A stretch of 64,000 nt of DNA from Petrosia ficiformis (lineage: Eukaryota; Porifera; Demospongiae; Haplosclerida; Petrosiidae). Shown in pieces: positions 1 to 9,666 of this stretch. The position numbers and the translations under genes were made by a program. Below the pieces are notes generated by a model. It was given only the letters and a program-made list of their open reading frames with translations. It searched no databases and had not been told where the DNA came from. Every line of letters starts with the position of its first letter. Within the stretch, counting starts at the first letter, position 1. The DNA lies in NCBI GenBank assembly GCA_947044365.1, contig OX345637.1:6411201-6475200 (forward strand), written 5' to 3'.

Positions 1-195
1 GTATGGATCTGTCAAGAAATGAAGTCACTGGGTGCTTATCTAGAACAAGACAAGCTGGACATTAACATTTGTTGTTATAAATATAGTTATTGATGGGAAG
101 TATATATTATATTGCTGGTTGACCAATTATTTTTCATTAAGCCGTAATTTAGTTTGTATGGTAACATTCTTGGTGACGTAAGTTAATTTGTATAG

Positions 196-921
196 GTTTT
201 GCTATGGAATGGGATGATATCATATTTAATGGAAGTCCTGAAGAACTGAAATTCTCGGCCTTCTTTGTCAAGTGAGTAAAGACATATAAACTACTCCATT
301 TGTATTAATAATAATAATTATTATATTTTATATTCAGAGGAGACAAAGTCTTAGCTGTAGCCAGTCTTGGTATGGATCCAGTGGTATCAGTCAGTGCCGA
401 ATTGATGTATGAAGGGAGAATGCCAACTGCTACACAAATAAGGTATGAAACCATCAAGTACTTTATCTTATGAATATTAAGTCTGTACATGTTACATTGT
501 ATTACCATTTTCACATGGGCAAAATATATCCCAATGATTGCTTTCAGCACAGTGTGGTAAAGGGCATTCAGTATTCAGTAATTATGGCTGACATTCTATG
601 CCATTAGTTCTAATTTCTATATAAGCTACAAGCAGTCAATCAACTTTTTTCAAGGTTTTCTTCCTGCAGCTAAGCGCACATTCTGTTATGCTCCACTCCC
701 ATTAATTGACCGAGCACCCGTAAAGACACAATTTCCTTAACTACGTATACAATGCATATGTGACACAAACATAATTTTAATATATATTTATTATATATTT
801 AACCATGTGGAAAGCAATCAGTGGGATAGCACTGCAGGCCATGAAAACAACAAAACTAATGATCAATCTTTCACTTTATTTTTCCAGATCCAATCCTGAC
901 CCAAAAAGCCATGTACAATAA
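196..921 (+). CDS. AIFM3: AIFM3-like oxidoreductase, C-terminal three exons (partial gene)
   Basis: Three exons read in one frame: 196-271, 338-442 and 888-921, with GT-AG junctions (donors at 272 and 443, acceptors ending at 337 and 887). The product reads GFAMEWDDIIFNG, then EELKFSAFFVKGDKVLAVA, SLGMDPVVSVSAEL and a short tail ending at TAA 919-921. The motif 'GDxVxAVAS...DP.VS..AE' is the C-terminal dimerisation-type region of apoptosis-inducing-factor-family FAD/NAD oxidoreductases, closest by recall to AIFM3. The FAD and NADH domains, and any Rieske domain, would lie left of the window. If the donor at 443 is not used, reading through gives a short alternative tail stopping near 472. The last intron holds a short inverted-repeat element. 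Family assignment is fairly sure; the subfamily is less so. Confidence 0.68.
527..828. mobile_element. Short inverted-repeat element (MITE-like), family A
   Basis: The ends TATCCCAATGATTGCTTTC (left) and the complement of the right end, TATCCCACTGATTGCTTTC, agree at 18 of 19 positions. The interior holds a conserved block (about 690-765: 'ttgaccgagcacccg', 'ccttaactacgtatacaa'). The same block recurs at 61,490-61,575 inside another element with matching ends, and a decayed version lies near 1150-1235. No coding capacity. It sits in the last AIFM3-like intron. No clean target-site duplication was recognised. Confidence 0.6.
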
Positions 922-1352
922 TTGAAACAATACTTGGAATATTTTTCTTATGTTCTCATAGCTGGTTATACATTAATTATCATTATTTTTATGTCATAAA
1001 CTATTATTAGTACTGCTATTTGCACATGCATATGTTACATGTACATGTACAGTCAAGAATATACAAGATATAATTATTGAGAAAAAAGTATCCCGCTTTC
1101 AAGGTTCTGAGTGATGATTTCCTCAAAACTCGACAACTTCACTTGTTGATTTTTGCATCTTCTATATAGCTCGAGCACGCATTCTTTTACAGCCATTAAT
1201 TCACCGAGCTCCCTAGAAAGACACAACTTCTTTGATGACACTCAATAATATTATTATTAAAATTATCAGTTATATAAAAAATTATATATAATTAGTTGTT
1301 TGTTCTTCACACACACAAAAATGTATTATTACATGATAAAAATAATACATTT
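922..1352. other. Convergent intergenic spacer
   Basis: Spacer between the 3' ends of the AIFM3-like gene (+) and the beta-helix membrane protein (-). It is AT-rich, with a short ACATGT tract near 1035-1050 and a decayed piece of the family A repeat near 1080-1240 ('caccgagctccctagaaag'). No canonical AATAAA was found for either gene, and there is no open frame of interest. Confidence 0.5.
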
Positions 1353-4300
1353 CTAAGTATTTGTATCTTCAGTTCTGTTAATGCTTCCATAATTGCTACT
1401 ATTTCCTGTTGAGGTCAGTGTTAACTCCAGTTCAATGGACTGTCTAGATCTATTAGTTAATCGATCTCTAGTGCTTGATTGTGTAGATCTATCAGTTAAT
1501 CGATCCCTAGTGCTTGATTGTGTAGATCTATCAGTTAATCGATCTCTAGTGCCTGATGGTGAAGTATGGTATCTAACATGCTGCTCATCATAGTCCTCAG
1601 GGTGTCTGATGCGATCAGCATAAGATTGACTGTTAATTGATGATGAATATTCATAATTGTCTCGATGTGTTTGTGGGATAACCGTCATAATATAAGCTTT
1701 TAAGCGCATTCGTGAATTCAGTGAACCGACATATATACTTCGTATACAGTAACCAATAACAAAAGGGAGTGGGAGATACATTGCAGCAAACAGTATTGTC
1801 TGTGCATGTGCATGATCATCATTGGAAAGATATGAAAGTGCACACAAAAGAGATAATAGCAGTAGTAACAGGAAATTTGTAAGGTTGTGTATATTGTTTC
1901 TGTAAGGTCTGACTATCATAATTGTACCTGCAGCTGCCACCGATAAGGAAAGTTCGAGGTAAACAATAATATATGAGTAGTTGTAAGGTACATAAAAGAA
2001 ACACATCACAACAATTCGAAATAGAAAAGACAATCCGACAAAGTGTCTACAATCTATGTGTTGTTCTTGTGAGCTGTATTTAAATGGCCCGGTAAAGGTA
2101 TCTGATATACTAGTTAGTAGTTCATTCCTGAGCTTGAAACAATCTAGAAATCTTTGAAACCATTTAAAAGGGTAAAAAAGGAAGTATAGCATTGGCATAT
2201 TGATTAGAATCAGCAAAACTAATATTGCAAAAAGACCAAATACACTATGTGGCCATCCAAAGTAATTCTTTGTTGCATTGTAATAAAACACAATTCCAGT
2301 TTCTTCTTTACTAGGGATACTCTGCCACTCTGTATAATGCAACAGTTTCAGTGACACTAGTGTGATTGGTGTGAAGCATATAGTGTATAAAGCAACTGTG
2401 GAATCCACCAGAGATGGTTTAATACCGAATGTCTGCCAGAAATGAGCCAAAGTTGTATGTATTGGTCGAGTAACACACACAACATATTTATAACCTTCTT
2501 CATACATTTTACACCAACCGTACAATAACAGCAAGAGAATAAAGGGATAAAAAGCCACGATATACCAAAAGCTTATTGTTTCTAAAGAATCCATTGTATC
2601 TGTAATGCACACAGGGAGTTTATAAGGTGATACTGGTATAATAGTTAAGAAATTAAGGTTCCATATACTGAAAGGGAATGTCAAGGCATACAATTTGTAA
2701 AGCTCATGATAACTCATTGAAGTAATGTCGTACACTAAATTTTCCTTTAACCAGAAGTAGTTCAGCCATGCTGGATAGTACCAGCCTGGAAATGCGAGGG
2801 TTATGATTTGACAATACAGTATGTATCCGTTAATTGTACCATTTGTAACCTTGAAATTGCAGACAATAATCGCTGCAACCATTACAGTAAGTGGAATTAA
2901 CTGAATTAGAATGAATAACAATAAACCAGGTATAGAAGACTTGGTACAGTTTACACACTCCAGGTATAGAGAATTGAGTGCCACTCCATGTTGTTTCACA
3001 CAATCGCCACACAACCTTCCTCTTCTTTGATTCACACACTTTGCATAGTCAGACCCTTGAGTGTTAAATTTTCGACATGTATTATTATAAAATAACAAAG
3101 GACACTGCCCATTCACTCTTTTTGCATTTTCATCTTTTGAAACACATTGTCCAAACTGTCCTCTCGTATATTCCAATGAACTTTGTAAGCAATATTCTGG
3201 CTGACATTGAGTACAGGTATCGTCCTTAGAGCAACAAAAGGTATCACTGTACAATGAACACTGTTTTTCCTGTGCATAAAAAAATGGCCATTCACATCTT
3301 TTAAAAGAGACCGTAAAGTCAGTTTGAAGTTGTGTATCTACTGTTTCTACTTTTATTACAATGCTGCTGAAGTTATTACTAAACATACTGCTGTTATCTT
3401 CCTCTGGATAATGGAAAATTCTAATACTCTCATCCTTCTTAGTTTGCTTGCAGTTACTTATTTTAGTTGGATAATCAAAAGAAGCGTCACCACTTATAAT
3501 ACAAATTGATAAATCATCGTCACTTTTTTTAATGCCTCTGCCATTAAAAATATCGATAGGAATAGTGAGTTTACCACCTGGCAGTACTTCCACATGCTTC
3601 TGGGTTATCCTAATATAAGCTGTTGCAGAATCTGTGTTATTATCACAATCTCCTGTTCCATAATTCCAAGTTTTCCAACAAAAGGTTTCATTAAGACCAT
3701 GATCAGCTTCGGTTGACTGTGATGCTTCGTGATTCGTTGGCCACCAACAGGGGATAGTATCCACAGCATAAATTGAATTATTGCTTCTCTTTTCACTCCT
3801 GCCGATCGTGTTGTTATAAAACCAGAGATCAGCTTCCCATTTGTTTGGTGATTTTGTAGAATCTTTATACCGTACGAAGCATCGTGAAGATAGGGTTGTT
3901 GGTTGATTGTTAGCAGCACATTTATCAACATATATCGCTCCACCATGTAAATCTGCTAAATTGTTTTCGAATATCAAATTTGCCCCAACATTTATAATCA
4001 TGTAGCTACAGTCATAGAAAGCTATTGCGCCACCCTTTTTACCTTTGTTGCCATGAAACTCCATTTGCGTAACCACTACATGTGATGCATGTAGCTCTAA
4101 AGCAGATGCTTCATTGTTACGAAATATCACATTTCCTTCAAACGTTATTGGAAGAGAGCTTGCGTATACAGTGCCAGAGCAAGGAAGGCTAGCAAAAAAG
4201 TTACTCATCTTTATGTCACTTGAACATGCAGGTGAATTATCTGTGAAATTACATTGAATTATAGTCAGTGATAAACATTTATAGCAAATTGAATCAAAAT

Positions 4301-5606
4301 TTTGAGTAAAATAGGCAGCTGAGCCAAGAAAAGCACGATTATGAGTAAAAAGTGTGTTATTAATGGTAACGATATTGTTTTCCCAACTAATTGAATTTGA
4401 AGTTTCAATAGATAAACCACCACCTGTGTTACCATAGTTATGTTCAATGATCAGTGTATCTAAAATAATGTTGTTATAAGAACCTCGATTACCTGGTTCA
4501 GCAAAAATTACTTTACCTCCTCCTCCACCTCCATCAGTGTCCCAAGTGGCAGTCTGAGTATCAGGATTGAAATTATTACATATTGTACTATTGGTCAAAT
4601 ATAAATGATTATGACTTGTGTTGTCATGGAACGCAATATAAAATCCTGCTCCATAATAAGCCTGGTTACTGCTTATTGTAACATTTCTAATGACAAATGT
4701 ATTCTGAAAGCTATTCCCTTTGATTGATATTGAAAATCCCCCACCTCTCCCAAATGATAAACTGTTGCGGCCTTGATTTGAAGTTTTGTAAATTCTGAAT
4801 TTCCCTCGATGGGCAATATTATCAGTAAACATTGTATTCTGTATGTAGTAATTAGCTCCAGTATTGTATACCGGTGATTTATTTGTATTGGGACAACTTG
4901 ATGCATTTTCAGGGTTGCAAAACGAAAACTCAATTTGTAGCCCACCACCAGAATAGTCTTTGTAATTCTCACCATTTTTACAAAATGTAGAGTCCAATAT
5001 AGATACATTACCCTGTGTATTATATATTGTAAGACCAGTACCAATGGATGAATTAATTATAACATTGTTAATTTCCACAAACTGACAGGATAACACATAC
5101 ACTGCTACTTGGAATTTTAAAAATGAAAAAACAGTATCTGATTCGCTAAAATTCCTGCTGGTACTGAATTGCACGCCTCCACAACCATAAAGAGTAATAG
5201 AGTCAAGAATGATGTTATTTGACATGATAAACGAGATCCCAGCGAACGGATTGCATGTTATCATTACCACCTCACTTTCATTCACTTGACCAATAATACT
5301 AATGTGAGACTTACCTCTCACCTCAGTCTCATTCCCATGCTCAAGTTCATGAGTTCCAGGATTAATTCGTATGGTTGTGTAATTGCATTTCACTCCCTTT
5401 AATGCCAGGTTGATAGTAGCACAAGGACTCGTTTTGCCACCCTTCCAACAAAGAGTGTTGTTTGTACCAGAATGTATATCTACATAAATCTCTCTCTGCT
5501 CACAATCTGTTCTTTCTGATAGTGATGAAACTGTCATAAAGACACTAGCTAACAGTACAGGAACATGGAACATTATTTCTAATGGAGTAAATAAATCCCA
5601 TGTCAT
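1353..5606 (-). CDS. Intronless beta-helix / Cys-rich / multi-pass membrane receptor-like protein
   Basis: A single uninterrupted frame of 1,417 codons. Met12 (MFHVPVLLASVFMTV) begins a good signal peptide and may be the true start (codon at 5571-5573). Residues about 40-640 are rich in Asn, Gly and short beta strands with repeated 'N.I..D....N.A..GG' patterns, typical of a right-handed parallel beta-helix (pectin-lyase fold), and carry many N-X-S/T sites. Residues about 770-885 are a Cys-rich domain (CTQCQPEYC, GRLCGDCV, LECVNC). From about 889 there are roughly ten hydrophobic segments, starting with SSIPGLLLFILIQLIPLTV. The cytoplasmic tail (from about 1292) contains three 13-residue repeats of type TRDRLTDRSTQSS. 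The architecture suggests a cell-surface receptor or adhesion protein. I do not recognise a named orthologue, and the ligand and function are unknown. Confidence 0.85.
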   Translation of the reverse strand: MTWDLFTPLEIMFHVPVLLASVFMTVSSLSERTDCEQREIYVDIHSGTNNTLCWKGGKTSPCATINLALKGVKCNYTTIRINPGTHELEHGNETEVRGKSHISIIGQVNESEVVMITCNPFAGISFIMSNNIILDSITLYGCGGVQFSTSRNFSESDTVFSFLKFQVAVYVLSCQFVEINNVIINSSIGTGLTIYNTQGNVSILDSTFCKNGENYKDYSGGGLQIEFSFCNPENASSCPNTNKSPVYNTGANYYIQNTMFTDNIAHRGKFRIYKTSNQGRNSLSFGRGGGFSISIKGNSFQNTFVIRNVTISSNQAYYGAGFYIAFHDNTSHNHLYLTNSTICNNFNPDTQTATWDTDGGGGGGKVIFAEPGNRGSYNNIILDTLIIEHNYGNTGGGLSIETSNSISWENNIVTINNTLFTHNRAFLGSAAYFTQNFDSICYKCLSLTIIQCNFTDNSPACSSDIKMSNFFASLPCSGTVYASSLPITFEGNVIFRNNEASALELHASHVVVTQMEFHGNKGKKGGAIAFYDCSYMIINVGANLIFENNLADLHGGAIYVDKCAANNQPTTLSSRCFVRYKDSTKSPNKWEADLWFYNNTIGRSEKRSNNSIYAVDTIPCWWPTNHEASQSTEADHGLNETFCWKTWNYGTGDCDNNTDSATAYIRITQKHVEVLPGGKLTIPIDIFNGRGIKKSDDDLSICIISGDASFDYPTKISNCKQTKKDESIRIFHYPEEDNSSMFSNNFSSIVIKVETVDTQLQTDFTVSFKRCEWPFFYAQEKQCSLYSDTFCCSKDDTCTQCQPEYCLQSSLEYTRGQFGQCVSKDENAKRVNGQCPLLFYNNTCRKFNTQGSDYAKCVNQRRGRLCGDCVKQHGVALNSLYLECVNCTKSSIPGLLLFILIQLIPLTVMVAAIIVCNFKVTNGTINGYILYCQIITLAFPGWYYPAWLNYFWLKENLVYDITSMSYHELYKLYALTFPFSIWNLNFLTIIPVSPYKLPVCITDTMDSLETISFWYIVAFYPFILLLLLYGWCKMYEEGYKYVVCVTRPIHTTLAHFWQTFGIKPSLVDSTVALYTICFTPITLVSLKLLHYTEWQSIPSKEETGIVFYYNATKNYFGWPHSVFGLFAILVLLILINMPMLYFLFYPFKWFQRFLDCFKLRNELLTSISDTFTGPFKYSSQEQHIDCRHFVGLSFLFRIVVMCFFYVPYNYSYIIVYLELSLSVAAAGTIMIVRPYRNNIHNLTNFLLLLLLSLLCALSYLSNDDHAHAQTILFAAMYLPLPFVIGYCIRSIYVGSLNSRMRLKAYIMTVIPQTHRDNYEYSSSINSQSYADRIRHPEDYDEQHVRYHTSPSGTRDRLTDRSTQSSTRDRLTDRSTQSSTRDRLTNRSRQSIELELTLTSTGNSSNYGSINRTEDTNT
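1438..1556 (-). repeat. 39-bp coding tandem repeat (three units) in the C-terminal tail
   Basis: Three in-frame 39-bp units encode TRDRLTDRSTQSS, the same again, then TRDRLTNRSRQSI. Each unit carries R-x-x-S/T contexts that basophilic kinases could use. The unit length is a multiple of three, so copy-number change would keep the frame. Confidence 0.85.
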
Positions 5607-5612
5607 AGTACG

Positions 5613-5666
<54 letters not shown>

Positions 5667-5936
5667 TCATCAGTATAGTACTGTAATAAATACAACGAAA
5701 AATATAACATGTATAACAATGTTAAAAACCCATCTTACCTTCTTCAATGGTCTATTGCTTCTGTGCAATCTGTGGAATCGGAAAAGCAAAGCAAATGCTT
5801 ATTAATTAAATTTTAATAATTATATTATTATTAATAATTATTAATGATAGCTAATCAAATTTTATTCTGAGCATGCTCAGTATTCTATATTGCCATGAGG
5901 GATTAGACAACACGTGTTATTTTACAATTTTACGAC
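5607..5936. promoter_or_regulatory. 330-bp divergent promoter region shared by the membrane protein gene and nucleophosmin
   Basis: The two start codons (5606 on -, 5937 on +) face away from each other across 330 bp. The spacer holds a (TA)n tract at about 5614-5661, a perfect 14-bp palindrome CTGAGCATGCTCAG at 5867-5880 and a canonical E-box CACGTG at 5911-5916, 20 bp before the nucleophosmin ATG. An untranslated first exon for either gene cannot be excluded. Confidence 0.55.
5614..5661. repeat. (TA)n microsatellite
   Basis: About 24 uninterrupted TA dinucleotides just upstream of the minus-strand gene start. Confidence 0.9.
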
Positions 5937-8900
5937 ATGGAAGCTGAGATGAACTCTACTACATTAGAGACCTTCTGGGGTAAAAAATATGTTTAGAATT
6001 TGCACTAAGTCACTTTCTTCATTTTGCATATACCATTTCTTACAGGTAAACAACTCTCATCTAAAAATAAAACATACGAATGGACTGGAGAAGAGGAGGA
6101 AGAGGAAGGATTAGACAGTACTTTAGAGATAAGAGGGGTAATTCTTGTTATTTTTGTGAATTTATTTTCTTTAAAGTAGCACAACATTAGTCTCGTGTAG
6201 CCAGCCCCTCCAACTGGTGCGCGAAGCAGGAAGGGTCTGGGAGATCTGTGTAGAGCTAGTTGTCCAGTGCTTTTACCGGAAGTTGTTACAAGCAAGTAGG
6301 TGTAACATGGGTAATGTAAAGTGTGAAAACGTAACATGGCAAGAGTGTGCTGTTTGTGTTCTAGTGATGTAAGTAGCGGTACAAAGAAGGCAAAGAGAAG
6401 GCTTTTGAATGGAAGGACTGCTGCAGGAGCAAAAGAAACATTGAACGAATTATTCTCAAAAATAATTTGACAGTGGATAGTTTACCACATTTCAAGGAAG
6501 AGAATGATTGTATATGTAAAAAATGCAAGGATTCCTTAGAAGAACTCCCTATTGCTTCTACCTGCTTCTCTTTTAGTTTCTTAAATCCAAGTAGTTCTGC
6601 AGCAGTTTTAATGGCTAAATCTACTTAACCCAAAACACCTTCTTAGTCTCCACTCGACGTTAGGTGAAATGACCGGATATCTGGACATTCCACTGGACGA
6701 CATGCTCTACACAGATCTCCCAGACCCTTCCCGCTTCACACAGCAGTGGGAGGGGCTGGCTACGCGAGACTAGCACAATGTGTGGATGGATGTTTAATGT
6801 TATGGACACCTCAAACTGAAACCACTTGCTATTCAATCATACTACAGTAAATATTAAACTAACTACAAGATAGCAGTTACACATACATACATAAATGTAC
6901 TAGACTATAACTAGAACTCATTTTAGTAAGGCATTTTGATTTAGTTAACTAAACCATAAAATAAAAATGGTCAATATTGGACACTTATAGTTGGTCAACC
7001 AAAGCTAAAGATCTTTTAGTATGTCTAATATACTTTTATATAACTAATTTGAGAAAACCTTCATTCTATATATAACTTAAAAGTAGTCATTATTGTCATA
7101 CTAAAACAACACTAATGTGTATGTATGCATGTTAAAAAAAAATTAACTATTTGCATATGTGCATTTTCAATGGCTCATGTCCCAACACCACACCACGGGT
7201 GACTGTCTATTTGGGAGTCACTTGTTAGTTTTGTATCCTGAGATTGATTGAAGATACTCTGATTATAATAAGTGATGATGAATGTGTGGGAATGTCAACA
7301 TTTCTATTAAACATTACGCTACAGTCATCACCTTATGGTTACATGCCAACTGCTCCAGTCTCTAGCTTTACTCCGTATGCCATGACAGCACTTCATTCTT
7401 TCGGTTGGAGGAGTTCAGGAATGCCTAATTACTATCCACTTCCTGTGTGCATACAAGCCATGTGGCCTATGTTTTTGCCCTACCAACTAGAAGTACAAGT
7501 ATTAGAGGCGATTCTTTTGGCCCTTCAATTCATAAAATGATAATCTGGCAGTACTGATCTTCAGTTAACAACCAATTGTTACATTTGTTTGTATTTATTC
7601 ATCCTTACTGGTTTTTTTTTTACAAGAAAAAATATTCAGGGTTCCAAATTAATTCCAGTGGAACATTCCATCAATTCATGATGGCCATGTACATGTAAAT
7701 GCAAGTGTTCATTATGTGTGCTCAACTCAACTGTGAATTATACTTTGTGGTTTTCTGTAAGAATAGAAATTTCACAAGTCATATCACGTTTACTGTATGT
7801 ACAAAACAATAAAAATTAGTTAATTTTAGGGCTGGGACGATTAATCGGTTAATCAATCGATATTGAAAATTCTTCTGATTATCGATTAAAAGTCTGTGAT
7901 ATCGATTATGCTAAGAAATACTTTTCAAGGATGTGACGGCAAATAATGTACAATATGCAAATGATAGGAAGCCTAAAATGGGAGGATTTTCCTGTACTAA
8001 TTGACTTAATTGGCCTAATTACTTCCGCTGATTTTAATCGATTATCAATCAGTCGATTCCCAGCCCTAGTTAATTTGTATTATGTTTGCCTTTGAATTCA
8101 TAATTGTGGTATCCAGAAAGAGCAACTACATTGTACATGTATTGTTCCATCCAGATACAAGATTTGGTTTTTGAGAAGAGCTTGGATTCAACTGTTTGCA
8201 CATGGGCTAATTAACTTATTTCCCAGATATTTGTGAATCATTGTACTCTTTCTTTTTAAATCTACATGTACATGTAGGTAGTATATGCAAGTTTTGGTCA
8301 AAATATTTCTGTTTTTATGTGTATATGATCTCCTTCAAACCAGGAGTGGATCTTGGCCATGTTATTGCTTACTGCAAACTACATACATGTACCCTGCAGT
8401 GACCATGTGTGTTAGGTCATGCACAAACGAGGTTCCTTTCTCCACCATAATAAGAGCATGGGTATGAGACTAACACAAAATTACTAAATAGTGAGAGTTG
8501 TAATGATCATTTTGACGATTTGCACGTGACTCCATCATAAGAGCATGGGTATGAGACTAAAACAAAATGACTAAATAGTGAGAGTAGTAATGATCATTAT
8601 GACCATTTCCATATGACTCCATCATAAGAGCATGGGTATGAGACTAACACAAAATGACTAAATAGTGAGAGTTGTAATGATCATTTAGATCATTTCCACG
8701 TGACTCCATCATAGGAGCATGGGTATGAGACTAACACAAAATCACTGAATAGTGAGAGTTGTAATGATCATTTTGACCATTTCCATATGACTCCATCAAA
8801 AGAGCATGGGTATGAGACTAAAACAAAATCACTGAATAGTGAGAGTTGTAATGATCATTTTGACCATTTCCATATGACTCCATCAAAAGAGCATGGGTAT

Positions 8901-9584
8901 GTGAATAGTGAGAGTAGTAATAATCATGTTTAGGGCTGGAGCGAATACCTCATTATCCACTAACTGAACATCTGGATCTGTTTTTTTTGTATTCTGGTGC
9001 TCATTTAATGTTTGTGCATGTGCAGAAACCAATCACGTCAAATCGAAAACAGCTGTTGATAAGTGTTTACTCGGTTTTACCAGCTTTTGTGGCCGCTAGA
9101 GTGCAAAACGATCTGTAAAAACACCAATGCTGCTTGTACATGTATAAACATCTCTTGCAGTTGATTGCGGCAAAAAGCTAAGGTAATGCGGCATAAAGCT
9201 AAGGTAATACTGTATATTTTAGTGCGAACAAGTCATATCCAGATACCCAACTGATATCTGGATATTAAAAGACAGGATTCGTTCCAGCCCTAATCATTTT
9301 GACCATTTCCAAGTGACTCCATTGTAAGAGCTCAGTTGTAATGATTATTTGACCACTGAAGTGACTAGTTTTCATCCACTGTCATACATGTATATTTTAT
9401 TGTTATGTTGTATAGGCTTGTTTAGGAGTTAATGCAAAGGCTAATGAAAGAAATGTAGTAACACTAACTACTGAAGATGATTCAGGGGAAGAAGTGAAAC
9501 ATGTGATTTTGTCCATGAGGCTAGAAACAAATGAACAGGTTAATTACATGTAACAATGATTTTATATTTCCTTGCTTTGTGTAT

Positions 9585-9666
<82 letters not shown>

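Noticed and set aside
1393..1593. 66-codon plus-strand frame with Leu/Asp/Val repeats
   Set aside because: Antisense shadow of the 39-bp coding repeat in the membrane protein tail.
7244..7540. 98-codon open frame in nucleophosmin intron 2
   Set aside because: No domain, no homologous repeat in the window and no splice context; open-frame length is within chance.
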